Part shown: positions 33,017 to 39,198 of the stretch, in pieces | How positions within the stretch are numbered: the first letter of the stretch is position 1 | Layout: each line of letters starts with the position of its first letter | Source: JAFGCL01 sp964423835 | GTDB lineage: Bacteria; Chloroflexota; Dehalococcoidia; UBA2247; RBG-13-53-26 | Assembly: GCA_964423835.1 (NCBI GenBank) | Contig: CAYRGJ010000031.1 | Coordinates: 1 to 39,198 of the forward strand | Reading direction: 5' to 3' | DNA: 39,198 bases | Position numbers and translations under genes: made by a program | Notes under the pieces: model-generated | The model's input: only the letters and a program-made list of their open reading frames with translations | Databases searched by the model: none | Told to the model about the DNA's origin: nothing

Positions 33017-33640
33017 ATGACCGCCATAGTGCTGGCCGGGGGCGCAGGGAGGCGCCTGGGAAGAGACAAGCTCCTGGAGGAGGTCGGGGGCCGGCCGCTG
33101 CTGCAGAGGGCCATCGACCGCCTGGACCAGGTCAGCCAGGCCATCCTGGTGGTGATGGCCCCGGGGCAGCCCCGCCCGCCCCTCCGGGCGGCGCGCGCCA
33201 GGATCGACTTCACCAGCGACATTCATCCCGGAACGGGCGTGATAGGGGGCATATACACCGGCCTCTCGGCATCGGGGGCCCTCCATAACCTGGTGGTGGC
33301 CGCCGACATGCCCTTCCTCAACCCGGGGCTGTTGAGCTACCTCATGAGCGCGGCGCCCGGCTTTGACGTGGTGATGCCCCGCATCGCGGGGCTCATCCAC
33401 CCCCTCCATGCCGTGTACTCCAGGGACTGCCTGCCCGCCATCCGCGAGGAGGTGGAGAAGGGCGGCCGGCAGGTGCGGGCCATCCTGGGCCGGGTCCGGG
33501 TGAAGTACGTGGAGGAGGCCGAGATAGATGCCATGGACGCCCGCTATCTCAGCTTCTTCAACGTCAATACCCCGGGCGATCTGGAGGAGGCCCGGAGGAT
33601 CGCCGCCACGCTTGTTGACAGTGAGGGTTCGGCGGGTTAG
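33017..33640 (+). CDS. mobA: MobA-like molybdenum cofactor nucleotidyltransferase
   Basis: A 207-residue protein. MTAIVLAGGAGRRLGRDKLL is the nucleotide-binding signature (LAGGxGxRxGxxK) of MobA-type transferases; VVAADMPFLNPGLLSYL holds the metal-binding aspartate, and the late NVNTPGDLEEA is also typical. MobA attaches GMP to molybdopterin to form the guanine dinucleotide cofactor. I prefer ATG 33017 over ATG 32999 because the latter overlaps the GGAGG that would serve the former, and family members begin at this point. Related CTP- or sugar-specific transferases are alternatives. The next gene begins 16 bases later, so both are probably co-transcribed though functionally unrelated. Confidence 0.78.
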   Translation: MTAIVLAGGAGRRLGRDKLLEEVGGRPLLQRAIDRLDQVSQAILVVMAPGQPRPPLRAARARIDFTSDIHPGTGVIGGIYTGLSASGALHNLVVAADMPFLNPGLLSYLMSAAPGFDVVMPRIAGLIHPLHAVYSRDCLPAIREEVEKGGRQVRAILGRVRVKYVEEAEIDAMDARYLSFFNVNTPGDLEEARRIAATLVDSEGSAG

Positions 33641-33655
33641 ACTCAGCCCATTCCG

Positions 33656-35416
33656 ATGACTGCCATCTCCGATGAAGACCGCCTGCGGCCCGTGGTGGCC
33701 TATTTCTGCATGGAGGTGGGGCTGGACCCGGCCCTGCCGACCTACGCCGGAGGACTGGGCATGCTGGCCGGGGACACCCTGTCCTCTGCCGCCGACCTGG
33801 GCATACCCATGGTGGGGGTCACCCTGCTCCACCGTAAGGGCTACTTCCGCCAGCACCTGGACAGCACGGGGTGGCAGACCGAGGCACCGGCAACGTGGTC
33901 GCCGGAGGCGCTGCTGGAGGCCGTCCCCCAGCGGGTCTCGGTGACCATTGAAGGGCGGCCGGTCCGCATCAGGGCCTGGCTGTACGGCCTGACAGGGATC
34001 TCGGGTCACACGGTGCCGGTGTACTTCCTCGATACCGCGCTTCCGGAAAACACGCCCTGGGACCAGGCGCTCACCGACCATCTGTATGGCGGCGACTCCC
34101 ACTACCGGCTCTGCCAGGAGGCCATACTGGGCCTCGGGGGCGCGGCCATGCTCGACGCCATCGGCTATCGCAACGTCCAGGTCTATCACATGAACGAGGG
34201 GCACTCCGCCCTGCTGACCCTGGCCGTGGCCCGGGAGCTTTCCGATGACTCCGGCCTCCGCCATCTCTCTCCGGTAACCATGAATGCGGTGAGGCGGCGG
34301 TGCGTCTTCACCACCCACACGCCCGTGCCCGCCGGGCATGATCGCTTCCCGGCGTCCCTGGTGTCACAGGTGCTGGGCGATGAGCTGACTGCCGCCCTGC
34401 GATCAGGGCGGTGCTTCCTGGACGACACGCTGAACATGACCTACCTGGCGTTCTCCTTCTCCCACTACATCAATGGCGTCTCCATGCATCACGAAGAGAT
34501 CGCCCACACCATGTTCCCCAACTACCCCATCAACTCCATCACCAACGGGGTCCATGCCGTCAACTGGACCGCGCCGTCCTTCAAAGAGGTATACGACCGG
34601 CACATCCCCGAGTGGCGCTGGGACAACCTCTACCTCCGCTACGCGGTCAGCATCGACCTGGAGGACATCCGCGAGGCGCACCGGCATGCCAAGCAGGCGC
34701 TCATGGCCGTGATCAAGGAGCGCACCGGCCAGTCCCTGGACCCCGCCGCCATGACCATCGGGTTCGCCCGCCGGGCCACCGCCTACAAGAGGGCTGGCCT
34801 GCTCTTCTCCGACCTGGACCGCCTCACCTGCATCGCCCGCCGCGCCGGCCCGCTGCAGGTCATCTACGGCGGCAAGGCCCACCCCAATGACGAAGGCGGG
34901 AAGCGGTTGATCCAGAGCATCTTCCAGGCCGCCGCCGCTCTCAAGAACGAGGTGAAGATCGTCTACCTCGAGGAGTACGACATGGGCCTGGCCAGGTATG
35001 TCTGCTCGGGCGTGGACCTGTGGCTGAACACCCCCCAGAAGCCATTCGAGGCCTCCGGGACTAGCGGCATGAAGGCGGCGCTGAACGGCGTGCCCAGCCT
35101 GAGCGTCCTCGACGGCTGGTGGATCGAGGGCAACGTGGAGGGCGTGACCGGCTGGTCAGTGGGCGACACCTGGGAGGCCGAAAGCGACCCTGGCAGGGAG
35201 ATGTCCTCGCTGTATGACAAGCTGGAGAAGGTGATCGTGCCCATGTTCTACCAGAGGCCCGACGACTACGGCCGCATCATGCGCTGGGCCATAGCCATCA
35301 ACGGCTCCTACTACAACGCGCAGCGCATGCTCGTCCAGTACCTGAGCAACGCCTACGTGTCCACCAGCGGCGCGCTGTGGTCCCCCAAGTACCCCCACGA
35401 ATACGACCACGGATAG
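33656..35416 (+). CDS. glgP: Alpha-glucan phosphorylase (short form)
   Basis: A 586-residue member of glycosyltransferase family 35, short bacterial type. PVVAYFCMEVGLDPALPTYAGGLGMLAGD near the N-terminus is characteristic of this subtype, as are NEGHSALLTL and VFTTHTPVPAGHDRF. The pyridoxal-phosphate lysine is K473 in EASGTSGMKAALNG, followed by SVLDGWWIEG. It releases glucose-1-phosphate from alpha-1,4-glucans using phosphate, in the cytoplasm. The first 30 residues lack the long N-terminal regulatory part of mammalian-type enzymes. No other glycogen gene is in the window. It ends five bases from the convergent Mut7-C gene. Confidence 0.93.
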   Translation: MTAISDEDRLRPVVAYFCMEVGLDPALPTYAGGLGMLAGDTLSSAADLGIPMVGVTLLHRKGYFRQHLDSTGWQTEAPATWSPEALLEAVPQRVSVTIEGRPVRIRAWLYGLTGISGHTVPVYFLDTALPENTPWDQALTDHLYGGDSHYRLCQEAILGLGGAAMLDAIGYRNVQVYHMNEGHSALLTLAVARELSDDSGLRHLSPVTMNAVRRRCVFTTHTPVPAGHDRFPASLVSQVLGDELTAALRSGRCFLDDTLNMTYLAFSFSHYINGVSMHHEEIAHTMFPNYPINSITNGVHAVNWTAPSFKEVYDRHIPEWRWDNLYLRYAVSIDLEDIREAHRHAKQALMAVIKERTGQSLDPAAMTIGFARRATAYKRAGLLFSDLDRLTCIARRAGPLQVIYGGKAHPNDEGGKRLIQSIFQAAAALKNEVKIVYLEEYDMGLARYVCSGVDLWLNTPQKPFEASGTSGMKAALNGVPSLSVLDGWWIEGNVEGVTGWSVGDTWEAESDPGREMSSLYDKLEKVIVPMFYQRPDDYGRIMRWAIAINGSYYNAQRMLVQYLSNAYVSTSGALWSPKYPHEYDHG

Positions 35417-35421
35417 GCCGG

Positions 35422-35919
35422 TCAGGGGCCCGGGGCCGCATCCCCGCTGCCCGCCCGGATCTCCTCCAGGGCCTGCTTCATCCGCTGCCAGTGGGTGCCA
35501 TGCCAGTAGACCCGGCCGCAAGAGGGGCACTGCGTGTACTGAGACTGTGTCCGAAAGACATAGGGGGGAACCAGGCCCCGGACGTCATCCCGGGTCCGGG
35601 GCGCCAGGGGGCGGTTGCACTCCAGGCAGCGGGTGAACTCCGTCTCCCGCCGGTCCAGGCGCAGCTCCCGCATGACCTGCAGCAGCTGCCTCTTCGGGTC
35701 GTCGTCCCGGGGCACGATCACCCTCAGGTCGCCGTTGACCGCCACGCGGCGGCGGGCGATCTGGGTGTCCCTGGTCAGCAGTACCCGGCCCTCCCGCAGG
35801 GCCATATCCACCAGCTCCCCATCGTCTATGTCCCTGAAGAACAGGGTGTCGTAACCCATCATCCGCAGCCACCGGGCCAGCTTGCCGGCATTGCTGTCGA
35901 CGATGAAGCTGATCTCCAT
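35422..35919 (-). CDS. Mut7-C RNase domain protein
   Basis: A 165-residue protein. The N-terminal FIVDSNAGKLARWLRMMGYDT and LLTRD segments with conserved Asp residues are the PIN-like Mut7-C nuclease fold. A zinc ribbon follows, with C-x2-C (RCLECNRPL) and C-x2-C (QCPSCGRVYW). Proteins of this family are predicted RNases named after the C-terminal domain of nematode MUT-7; cellular substrates in bacteria are not established. It starts at ATG 35919 with GAGGCGG upstream, seven bases after the MBL-fold gene, so the two nuclease/phosphodiesterase-type genes form an operon. Confidence 0.88.
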   Translation of the reverse strand: MEISFIVDSNAGKLARWLRMMGYDTLFFRDIDDGELVDMALREGRVLLTRDTQIARRRVAVNGDLRVIVPRDDDPKRQLLQVMRELRLDRRETEFTRCLECNRPLAPRTRDDVRGLVPPYVFRTQSQYTQCPSCGRVYWHGTHWQRMKQALEEIRAGSGDAAPGP

Positions 35920-35926
35920 TCCGCCT

Positions 35927-36694
35927 CTAGACGGTGACGGTCATCCCTTCCCGGGCCAGGGTGATGCTGGCGCCGAGCTCCCTGGCCAGGCCCGCCACCT
36001 CGGCGGCCAGCCTGGCCTCCTGAGCGGCTTCAAGGTGCAGCAGCAGGATGGGGGGAATGTACCCCCTGGCGGCGCGGAACTCCGCCAGCTCCTGCCGCAG
36101 CTGGGGAGGCGACAGGTGCATCTTCCGCCGGGCCAGGTCCTCCATGCTCCCAGTGAAAGTCATCTCCGTGATCAGCAGATCGGGAGCAACGTGCTCCCAG
36201 CAGTGCGACAGCCGGCCGCCGGTGTCCCCGGTGAAGAAGACGCTCCGCCCCTGCGGGGAAGCAATCTCAAAGCCGGTGCCGGGGACGCTGTGCGGCACTG
36301 GCAGCGCCAGCACGGAGTATCCCTCGACGTCGAAGCGCCGGTATTCCTCCACCCGGTGGAAGCGCAGCGACGGCTGCTCAGGCGGCCATTCCAGGAAGTT
36401 GGGGTACAGCTCCCCGTCGAGGAGGCGGGGGGTGATGGCCTCGAAGAGGGCCGGGCTGCCGTAGACCTCCAGCCGCCCATGATAGGCCAGGTTGAGGCCG
36501 ATCATGGGCAGGTCCTTGATGTGGTCATAGTGCTGGTGGGTGACCAGGAGGGCCTTCAGGCCTCGCTGCTCCGCCAGGGACAGGCCCGAGCAGAGGCTGC
36601 CGGCGTCGACCGCCAGCACGCCGTCGATGACCAGGCTCGTCGGCTTGCAGTCCCCGACCTCCGTCTGGTGGGCTCCCAGGACACGGACCTGCAC
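35927..36694 (-). CDS. Metallo-beta-lactamase-fold phosphodiesterase (RNase Z / class II cyclic-nucleotide PDE-like)
   Basis: A 255-residue protein. MQVRVLGAHQTEVGDCKPTS with VLAVDAGSL is the strand pattern that starts RNase Z and class II phosphodiesterases. THQHYDHIKDLP is the H-x-H-x-D-H dinuclear zinc motif; later ligands appear as PHSVPGTGFEI, FTGDTGG and LLLHLEA. It is shorter than tRNase Z and no exosite arm is visible, so a cyclic nucleotide or other phosphodiester is a better guess than tRNA 3' processing. It begins at GTG 36694, with GAGGGGG about ten bases upstream and a promoter at 36718-36746, and precedes the Mut7-C gene. Confidence 0.82.
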   Translation of the reverse strand: MQVRVLGAHQTEVGDCKPTSLVIDGVLAVDAGSLCSGLSLAEQRGLKALLVTHQHYDHIKDLPMIGLNLAYHGRLEVYGSPALFEAITPRLLDGELYPNFLEWPPEQPSLRFHRVEEYRRFDVEGYSVLALPVPHSVPGTGFEIASPQGRSVFFTGDTGGRLSHCWEHVAPDLLITEMTFTGSMEDLARRKMHLSPPQLRQELAEFRAARGYIPPILLLHLEAAQEARLAAEVAGLARELGASITLAREGMTVTV

Positions 36695-36717
36695 CGGATG
36701 TGTTCCCCCTCAAGGCC

Positions 36718-36746
36718 CTTATATCACAACGCCCCGCCGCGGGCAA
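36718..36746 (-). promoter_or_regulatory. Sigma70-type promoter, TTGCCC-17-TATAAG
   Basis: On the minus strand TTGCCC is at 36746-36741 and TATAAG at 36723-36718, spacer 17. It drives the MBL-fold and Mut7-C pair. Confidence 0.55.
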
Positions 36747-36765
36747 TCCTTCCGCCGCCCGGTTG

Positions 36766-36909
36766 AGCCCGTACGGATACGGGTGGTGCGGCAGACAGCT
36801 CGGCCCGTCCGGACACATGTGAGACGGCAAACAGTTGAGCCCGTCCGGACACGCGCGAGACGGCAGGCAGCCGGGCGCGTCCGGATGGATGTGAGACAGT
36901 TGAAAAGCT
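36766..36909 (+). repeat. 36-bp imperfect tandem repeat, four units
   Basis: Units at 36766, 36802, 36838 and 36874, exactly 36 bases apart, share the start RGCCCGTCCGGA (the last GGCGCGTCCGGA) and GAGACGGCA in the middle. They fill most of the divergent gap between the MBL-fold gene and the DUF1616 gene. The unit length is a multiple of three, but neither strand shows a convincing gene. Confidence 0.7.
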
Positions 36910-36929
36910 AGGCTGTCCGCGCGAAGCTG

Positions 36930-36938
36930 TGCTAGAAT
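36930..36938 (+). promoter_or_regulatory. Extended -10 promoter (TGCTAGAAT) for the DUF1616 gene
   Basis: TAGAAT at 36933-36938 preceded by TGC, with no good -35 box. The start near 36945 gives a leader of about 30 bases to GTG 36975. Confidence 0.5.
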
Positions 36939-36974
36939 ACTTCCCGTGGATGGCTTTGGGGCGGGACGCGTCCG

Positions 36975-38288
36975 GTGACTGGCATCAGGCTCAAGAATGA
37001 GCTGCTGCTCATCAACCTCTGCTCGGCGGTGCTCATCGTCATCGCCTGGCCGGTGCAGGTATGGGTCCTCCGGCTGATTCTGGGGCTGCCGTTCCTCCTG
37101 TTCTTCCCCGGCTACACCCTTATGGCCACGTTGTTTCCCGGGAAGAGCAACCTGGGGGGCATCCAGAGGATCGCGCTCTCCGTCGCCTTCTCCATCATCC
37201 TCTCCGCCGCCATCGGATTCGCGCTGAACTTCCTGTGGAAGATCGAGCTCCACCCCATCCTCATCGGCATCGCCGCCTTCACCGCGGTGATGTCCCTCCT
37301 GGCCTGGCTGCGGAGGCGCGCCATCCCGGAGGAGGAGAGGCTGGAGATAGTGTTCAACCAGCCCTTCCAGGCCGGGGGACGTTTCAGCGCTCTGGACAAG
37401 ATGATCTCCATGGTCCTGGTCCTGGCCTTCCTGGCCGCCCTGGTGGCGCTGGTGGCCGTGGTGGCCAACCCCAGGGAGGGTGAGAAGTACAGCGGTCTCT
37501 ACGTGCGTGGCGCCCAGAGCCGCCCCACGGAGGTGACGGCCGGGGCGCCGACCATCGTCACGCTGGGCGTCACCAACCACGAGACCAGCGCCATGACCTA
37601 CCGCATCGAGATAAGGGCCGCAGACACCGTGCTGAAAACCACCGACCCCATCAAGCTGGCCGACGGGGGCAGCTGGGAGAACGAGGTCAGCTTCGTCCCC
37701 ACCGAGGTCTGCGCCACCACCCAGCTGACCCAGGAGGTGATCGGGTCCACTGACAACGCCGCCTCGGTGGTCAGCAGCATACAGGTGGGCTCGGTGCAGC
37801 ACCTGTCGCCCGGGGACAACATATGGGTCGGCCAGGAGGCGGCGGTGGTCAAGGCCATTTCCGGCACCACGGTGACGCTGACCGAGGCCATGGAGCAGGC
37901 CCACGCCGTGGGCACGGACGTCATCGAGGTGCAGAGGGTGGAGATCAGGCTGGTGAAGGTGCGCCAGTTCGGCGGTGCGGCCGGGACATCCCTCTCTCTC
38001 TGGGTGGGCAAGGACCGCCTCAAGGCGGATATCTCGAACTTGGGGCCGGCGCAGGCGAACTACCAGGTGTCGCTCGACGTCGGGGACATATACCAGGACC
38101 AGACGACCAGCATTGATTCAGCGGTCCAGGCGGTCCCCGCCGGACAGGCCTGGACGCAGCAGCTTGACTACGAGTTCTCGGAGAACCACCAGATCCAGTT
38201 TTCGCTCCTCAAGGACGGCAAGCTGGCCTATCAGAGCCTGGAGACCGGGTGCTACCCCAGCCTGTACCTGTGGGTCCACGTGGCCTAG
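36975..38288 (+). CDS. DUF1616-type membrane protein with duplicated beta domain and an insertion
   Basis: A 437-residue protein from GTG 36975. Helices at about 10-30, 33-50, 66-86, 92-112 and 142-164 form the DUF1616 N-terminal membrane part, with LPFLLFFPGYTLMATLFP as its signature. The outer part contains two similar beta domains: YRIEIRA through LSLWVG (about 185-345) and YQVSLDV through SLYLWVHV (about 360-436). The first is interrupted at about 247-318 by a segment reading LSPGDNIWVGQEAAVV and ISGTTVTLTEAMEQAHAVG, which resembles a small beta module seen in unrelated repeat and phage-type proteins. Function of the family is unknown; surface structure or polysaccharide export is possible. 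Confidence 0.8.
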   Translation: MTGIRLKNELLLINLCSAVLIVIAWPVQVWVLRLILGLPFLLFFPGYTLMATLFPGKSNLGGIQRIALSVAFSIILSAAIGFALNFLWKIELHPILIGIAAFTAVMSLLAWLRRRAIPEEERLEIVFNQPFQAGGRFSALDKMISMVLVLAFLAALVALVAVVANPREGEKYSGLYVRGAQSRPTEVTAGAPTIVTLGVTNHETSAMTYRIEIRAADTVLKTTDPIKLADGGSWENEVSFVPTEVCATTQLTQEVIGSTDNAASVVSSIQVGSVQHLSPGDNIWVGQEAAVVKAISGTTVTLTEAMEQAHAVGTDVIEVQRVEIRLVKVRQFGGAAGTSLSLWVGKDRLKADISNLGPAQANYQVSLDVGDIYQDQTTSIDSAVQAVPAGQAWTQQLDYEFSENHQIQFSLLKDGKLAYQSLETGCYPSLYLWVHVA

Positions 38289-38421
38289 GGCCAGGCCGAT
38301 GAACGACCGGGCCGCTACCGGGGTGGCCGGGCTATCCAACTGGCCTGCCCGGGCCAGGGCGCGCGCCGGACCCCAGTGCCCCTGCCGGCGGGCCGGGTGG
38401 CCGGCCAGCGCCGCCACAGGC

Positions 38422-38427
38422 TATAAT
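38422..38427 (+). promoter_or_regulatory. Perfect -10 box TATAAT
   Basis: TATAAT at 38422-38427, with only a poor match at the -35 position. The predicted start near 38434 is about eight bases from GTG 38442. Confidence 0.45.
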
Positions 38428-38441
38428 GGCATGAGAGCGCA

Positions 38442-38636
38442 GTGGAACCGCCGGGAGGTTTCGGAATCGAAAAGGCCGCCAACATCATGCTCATCTTCGC
38501 CGGAGCGCTGCTGATAGCCGAGGGCCTGGTCAAGCTGGTGAAGCCGGACCTCAAGGTCCTGCGGATGGGCCTGCCCTGCGGCGGCGGCCTGGCCATCCTC
38601 GGGGTAGCGCTGATCCTGAAAGGGGTGGCCGGCTAG
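38442..38636 (+). CDS. Small membrane protein, two transmembrane segments
   Basis: A 64-residue frame, not recognised. Two hydrophobic helices (NIMLIFAGALLIAEGLVKLV and CGGGLAILGVALILKGVA) are joined by a short basic loop. GTG 38442 is the first start; ATG 38487 would remove the first 15 residues and a GGGAGG lies between the two, so the true start is unclear. It ends three bases before the next small membrane gene, suggesting one transcript from the TATAAT promoter. Confidence 0.5.
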   Translation: MEPPGGFGIEKAANIMLIFAGALLIAEGLVKLVKPDLKVLRMGLPCGGGLAILGVALILKGVAG

Positions 38637-38639
38637 CGA

Positions 38640-38960
38640 ATGGGACAGCAGGACCGCAGGCAGCGCATCCAGCGAAACCGGGCCATCGCCGTCCAGGTGA
38701 CCATGATCCTGGCGGGGCTGGGCATCGGGACATGGTTCCTGGTCCGCGCGGTGACGGGCGAGCCGGAAGAGAGGGACTTCAACATCCTGGCCACGGCGGG
38801 GTGCTATGGCGTGGCCGCCTTCTACATCTGGCTCCAGTTCCGCCGCCGGGGCCGGGAGAAGAGGGCGCAGCGACTCCTGGCCGAGAAGCAGAGGCGCAAG
38901 ACCGGCGGCGCCGGGGGCGCCGGTCCCTCCGCCGGGCCCGCCGGCCGGAAACGGCGCTAG
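38640..38960 (+). CDS. Small membrane protein with basic tail
   Basis: A 106-residue frame starting at ATG 38640. A basic N-terminus (about 1-15) precedes two helices (IAVQVTMILAGLGIGTWFLVRAV and ILATAGCYGVAAFYIWLQF), then a long Arg/Lys/Gly-rich tail (about 70-106). Both ends are probably cytoplasmic, and the tail could bind nucleic acid or acidic lipids (inference). Family not recognised. Confidence 0.55.
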   Translation: MGQQDRRQRIQRNRAIAVQVTMILAGLGIGTWFLVRAVTGEPEERDFNILATAGCYGVAAFYIWLQFRRRGREKRAQRLLAEKQRRKTGGAGGAGPSAGPAGRKRR

Positions 38961-39015
38961 ACGGCCGGCCGCAGCGGCGGTGAACCGGCCCGCGGCCGCC
39001 ATCCCGCAGGGCTGG

Positions 39016-39129
39016 TCATACCCGCAGCCGCCGCCGGAAGTCGTCCACCCCGGCCGCGTACTCCTTCAACCGCTGCGCTGACATCTCATCCGGCCACTCT
39101 GTCTCCACGGCGTTGAAGGCATCCACCAC
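39016..39129 (-). pseudogene. Short coding-like fragment at the right edge
   Basis: A 37-residue minus-strand frame from GTG 39129 (or 39126) to TGA at 39016, bounded upstream by an in-frame TAG at 39139-39141. The peptide (VVDAFNAVETEWPDEMSAQ and an ending DDFRRRLRV) has the look of the C-terminus of a larger protein. No ribosome site is evident. It may be a remnant, a small protein, or the end of a gene broken by a frameshift. The remaining 60 bases are AT-richer and unassigned. Confidence 0.25.
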
Positions 39130-39198
39130 CGGCGGGCTCTAATCGTTGCTGTATCTTGTTAGTCGGCAGGGGTTGACGTAGAGAGAAGAGACCCCGCA

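Noticed and set aside
36766..36909. CRISPR array
   Set aside because: The units are contiguous and diverged, with no unique spacers and no cas genes.

Overview
This is a GC-rich bacterial window of about 39 kb. It looks like accessory and housekeeping DNA from a Chloroflexota lineage, most plausibly a Dehalococcoidia-type subsurface bacterium. That placement is inference. It rests on surface proteins with a C-terminal W-x-W-rich membrane anchor and no sortase motif, NDP-forming acyl-CoA synthetase paralogues, a DUF1616 protein, a Mut7-C RNase, a short alpha-glucan phosphorylase and frequent GTG/TTG starts. No rRNA, tRNA, CRISPR array, transposase or phage gene was recognised.

Positions 1-4934 (+) hold a tight operon cut by the left edge: two CrtI/phytoene-desaturase-like FAD oxidoreductases, a FabG-like ketoreductase, a FabZ-like dehydratase, a FabI-like enoyl reductase and a 4'-phosphopantetheinyl transferase. 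Genes abut or overlap. This is a reductive cycle of type II fatty acid synthesis combined with desaturases and a carrier-protein activating enzyme, so a dedicated unusual lipid or polyene pathway is likely; the ketosynthase and acyl carrier protein would lie upstream. A convergent SDR-type epimerase follows.

Positions 6100-12340 encode two large anchored surface proteins (a beta-helix/PKD protein and a carboxypeptidase-regulatory/fibronectin-like protein) around two small membrane proteins. Positions 12340-12775 are intergenic, with a free-standing intrinsic terminator and a long inverted repeat. Positions 12776-18914 carry two paralogous NDP-forming acyl-CoA synthetase subunits without an ATP-grasp domain, an HtrA-type lipoprotein protease, a B12-binding radical SAM protein and a small membrane protein translationally coupled to the second synthetase.

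Positions 19117-21204 encode a TPR protein. Positions 21424-26062 (-) form a chaperone region: groES-groEL, a YkgJ-type cysteine-rich protein, an FmdB-type zinc ribbon, dnaJ and an unknown 209-residue protein. Beyond its end a strong promoter fires into about 92 nt closed by a terminator stem: a candidate small RNA. Positions 26282-32820 are signalling genes: a soluble GAF-PAS histidine kinase with an OmpR-type regulator, and a membrane CHASE4-like/HAMP/PAS/HisKA_2 kinase with a receiver-PAS-HD-GYP phosphodiesterase. The 0.7 kb gap between the pairs holds tandem repeats and another candidate structured RNA.

Positions 33017-39198 carry MobA-like and glucan phosphorylase genes, a Mut7-C RNase with an MBL-fold phosphodiesterase, a DUF1616 membrane protein with an apparent domain insertion, two small membrane proteins and a short minus-strand reading frame at the right edge.

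Recurring themes are short GC-rich tandem repeats (21-36 bp) inside and between genes, strong GC hairpins without U-tracts after genes, and start codons only a few bases from a predicted transcription start.
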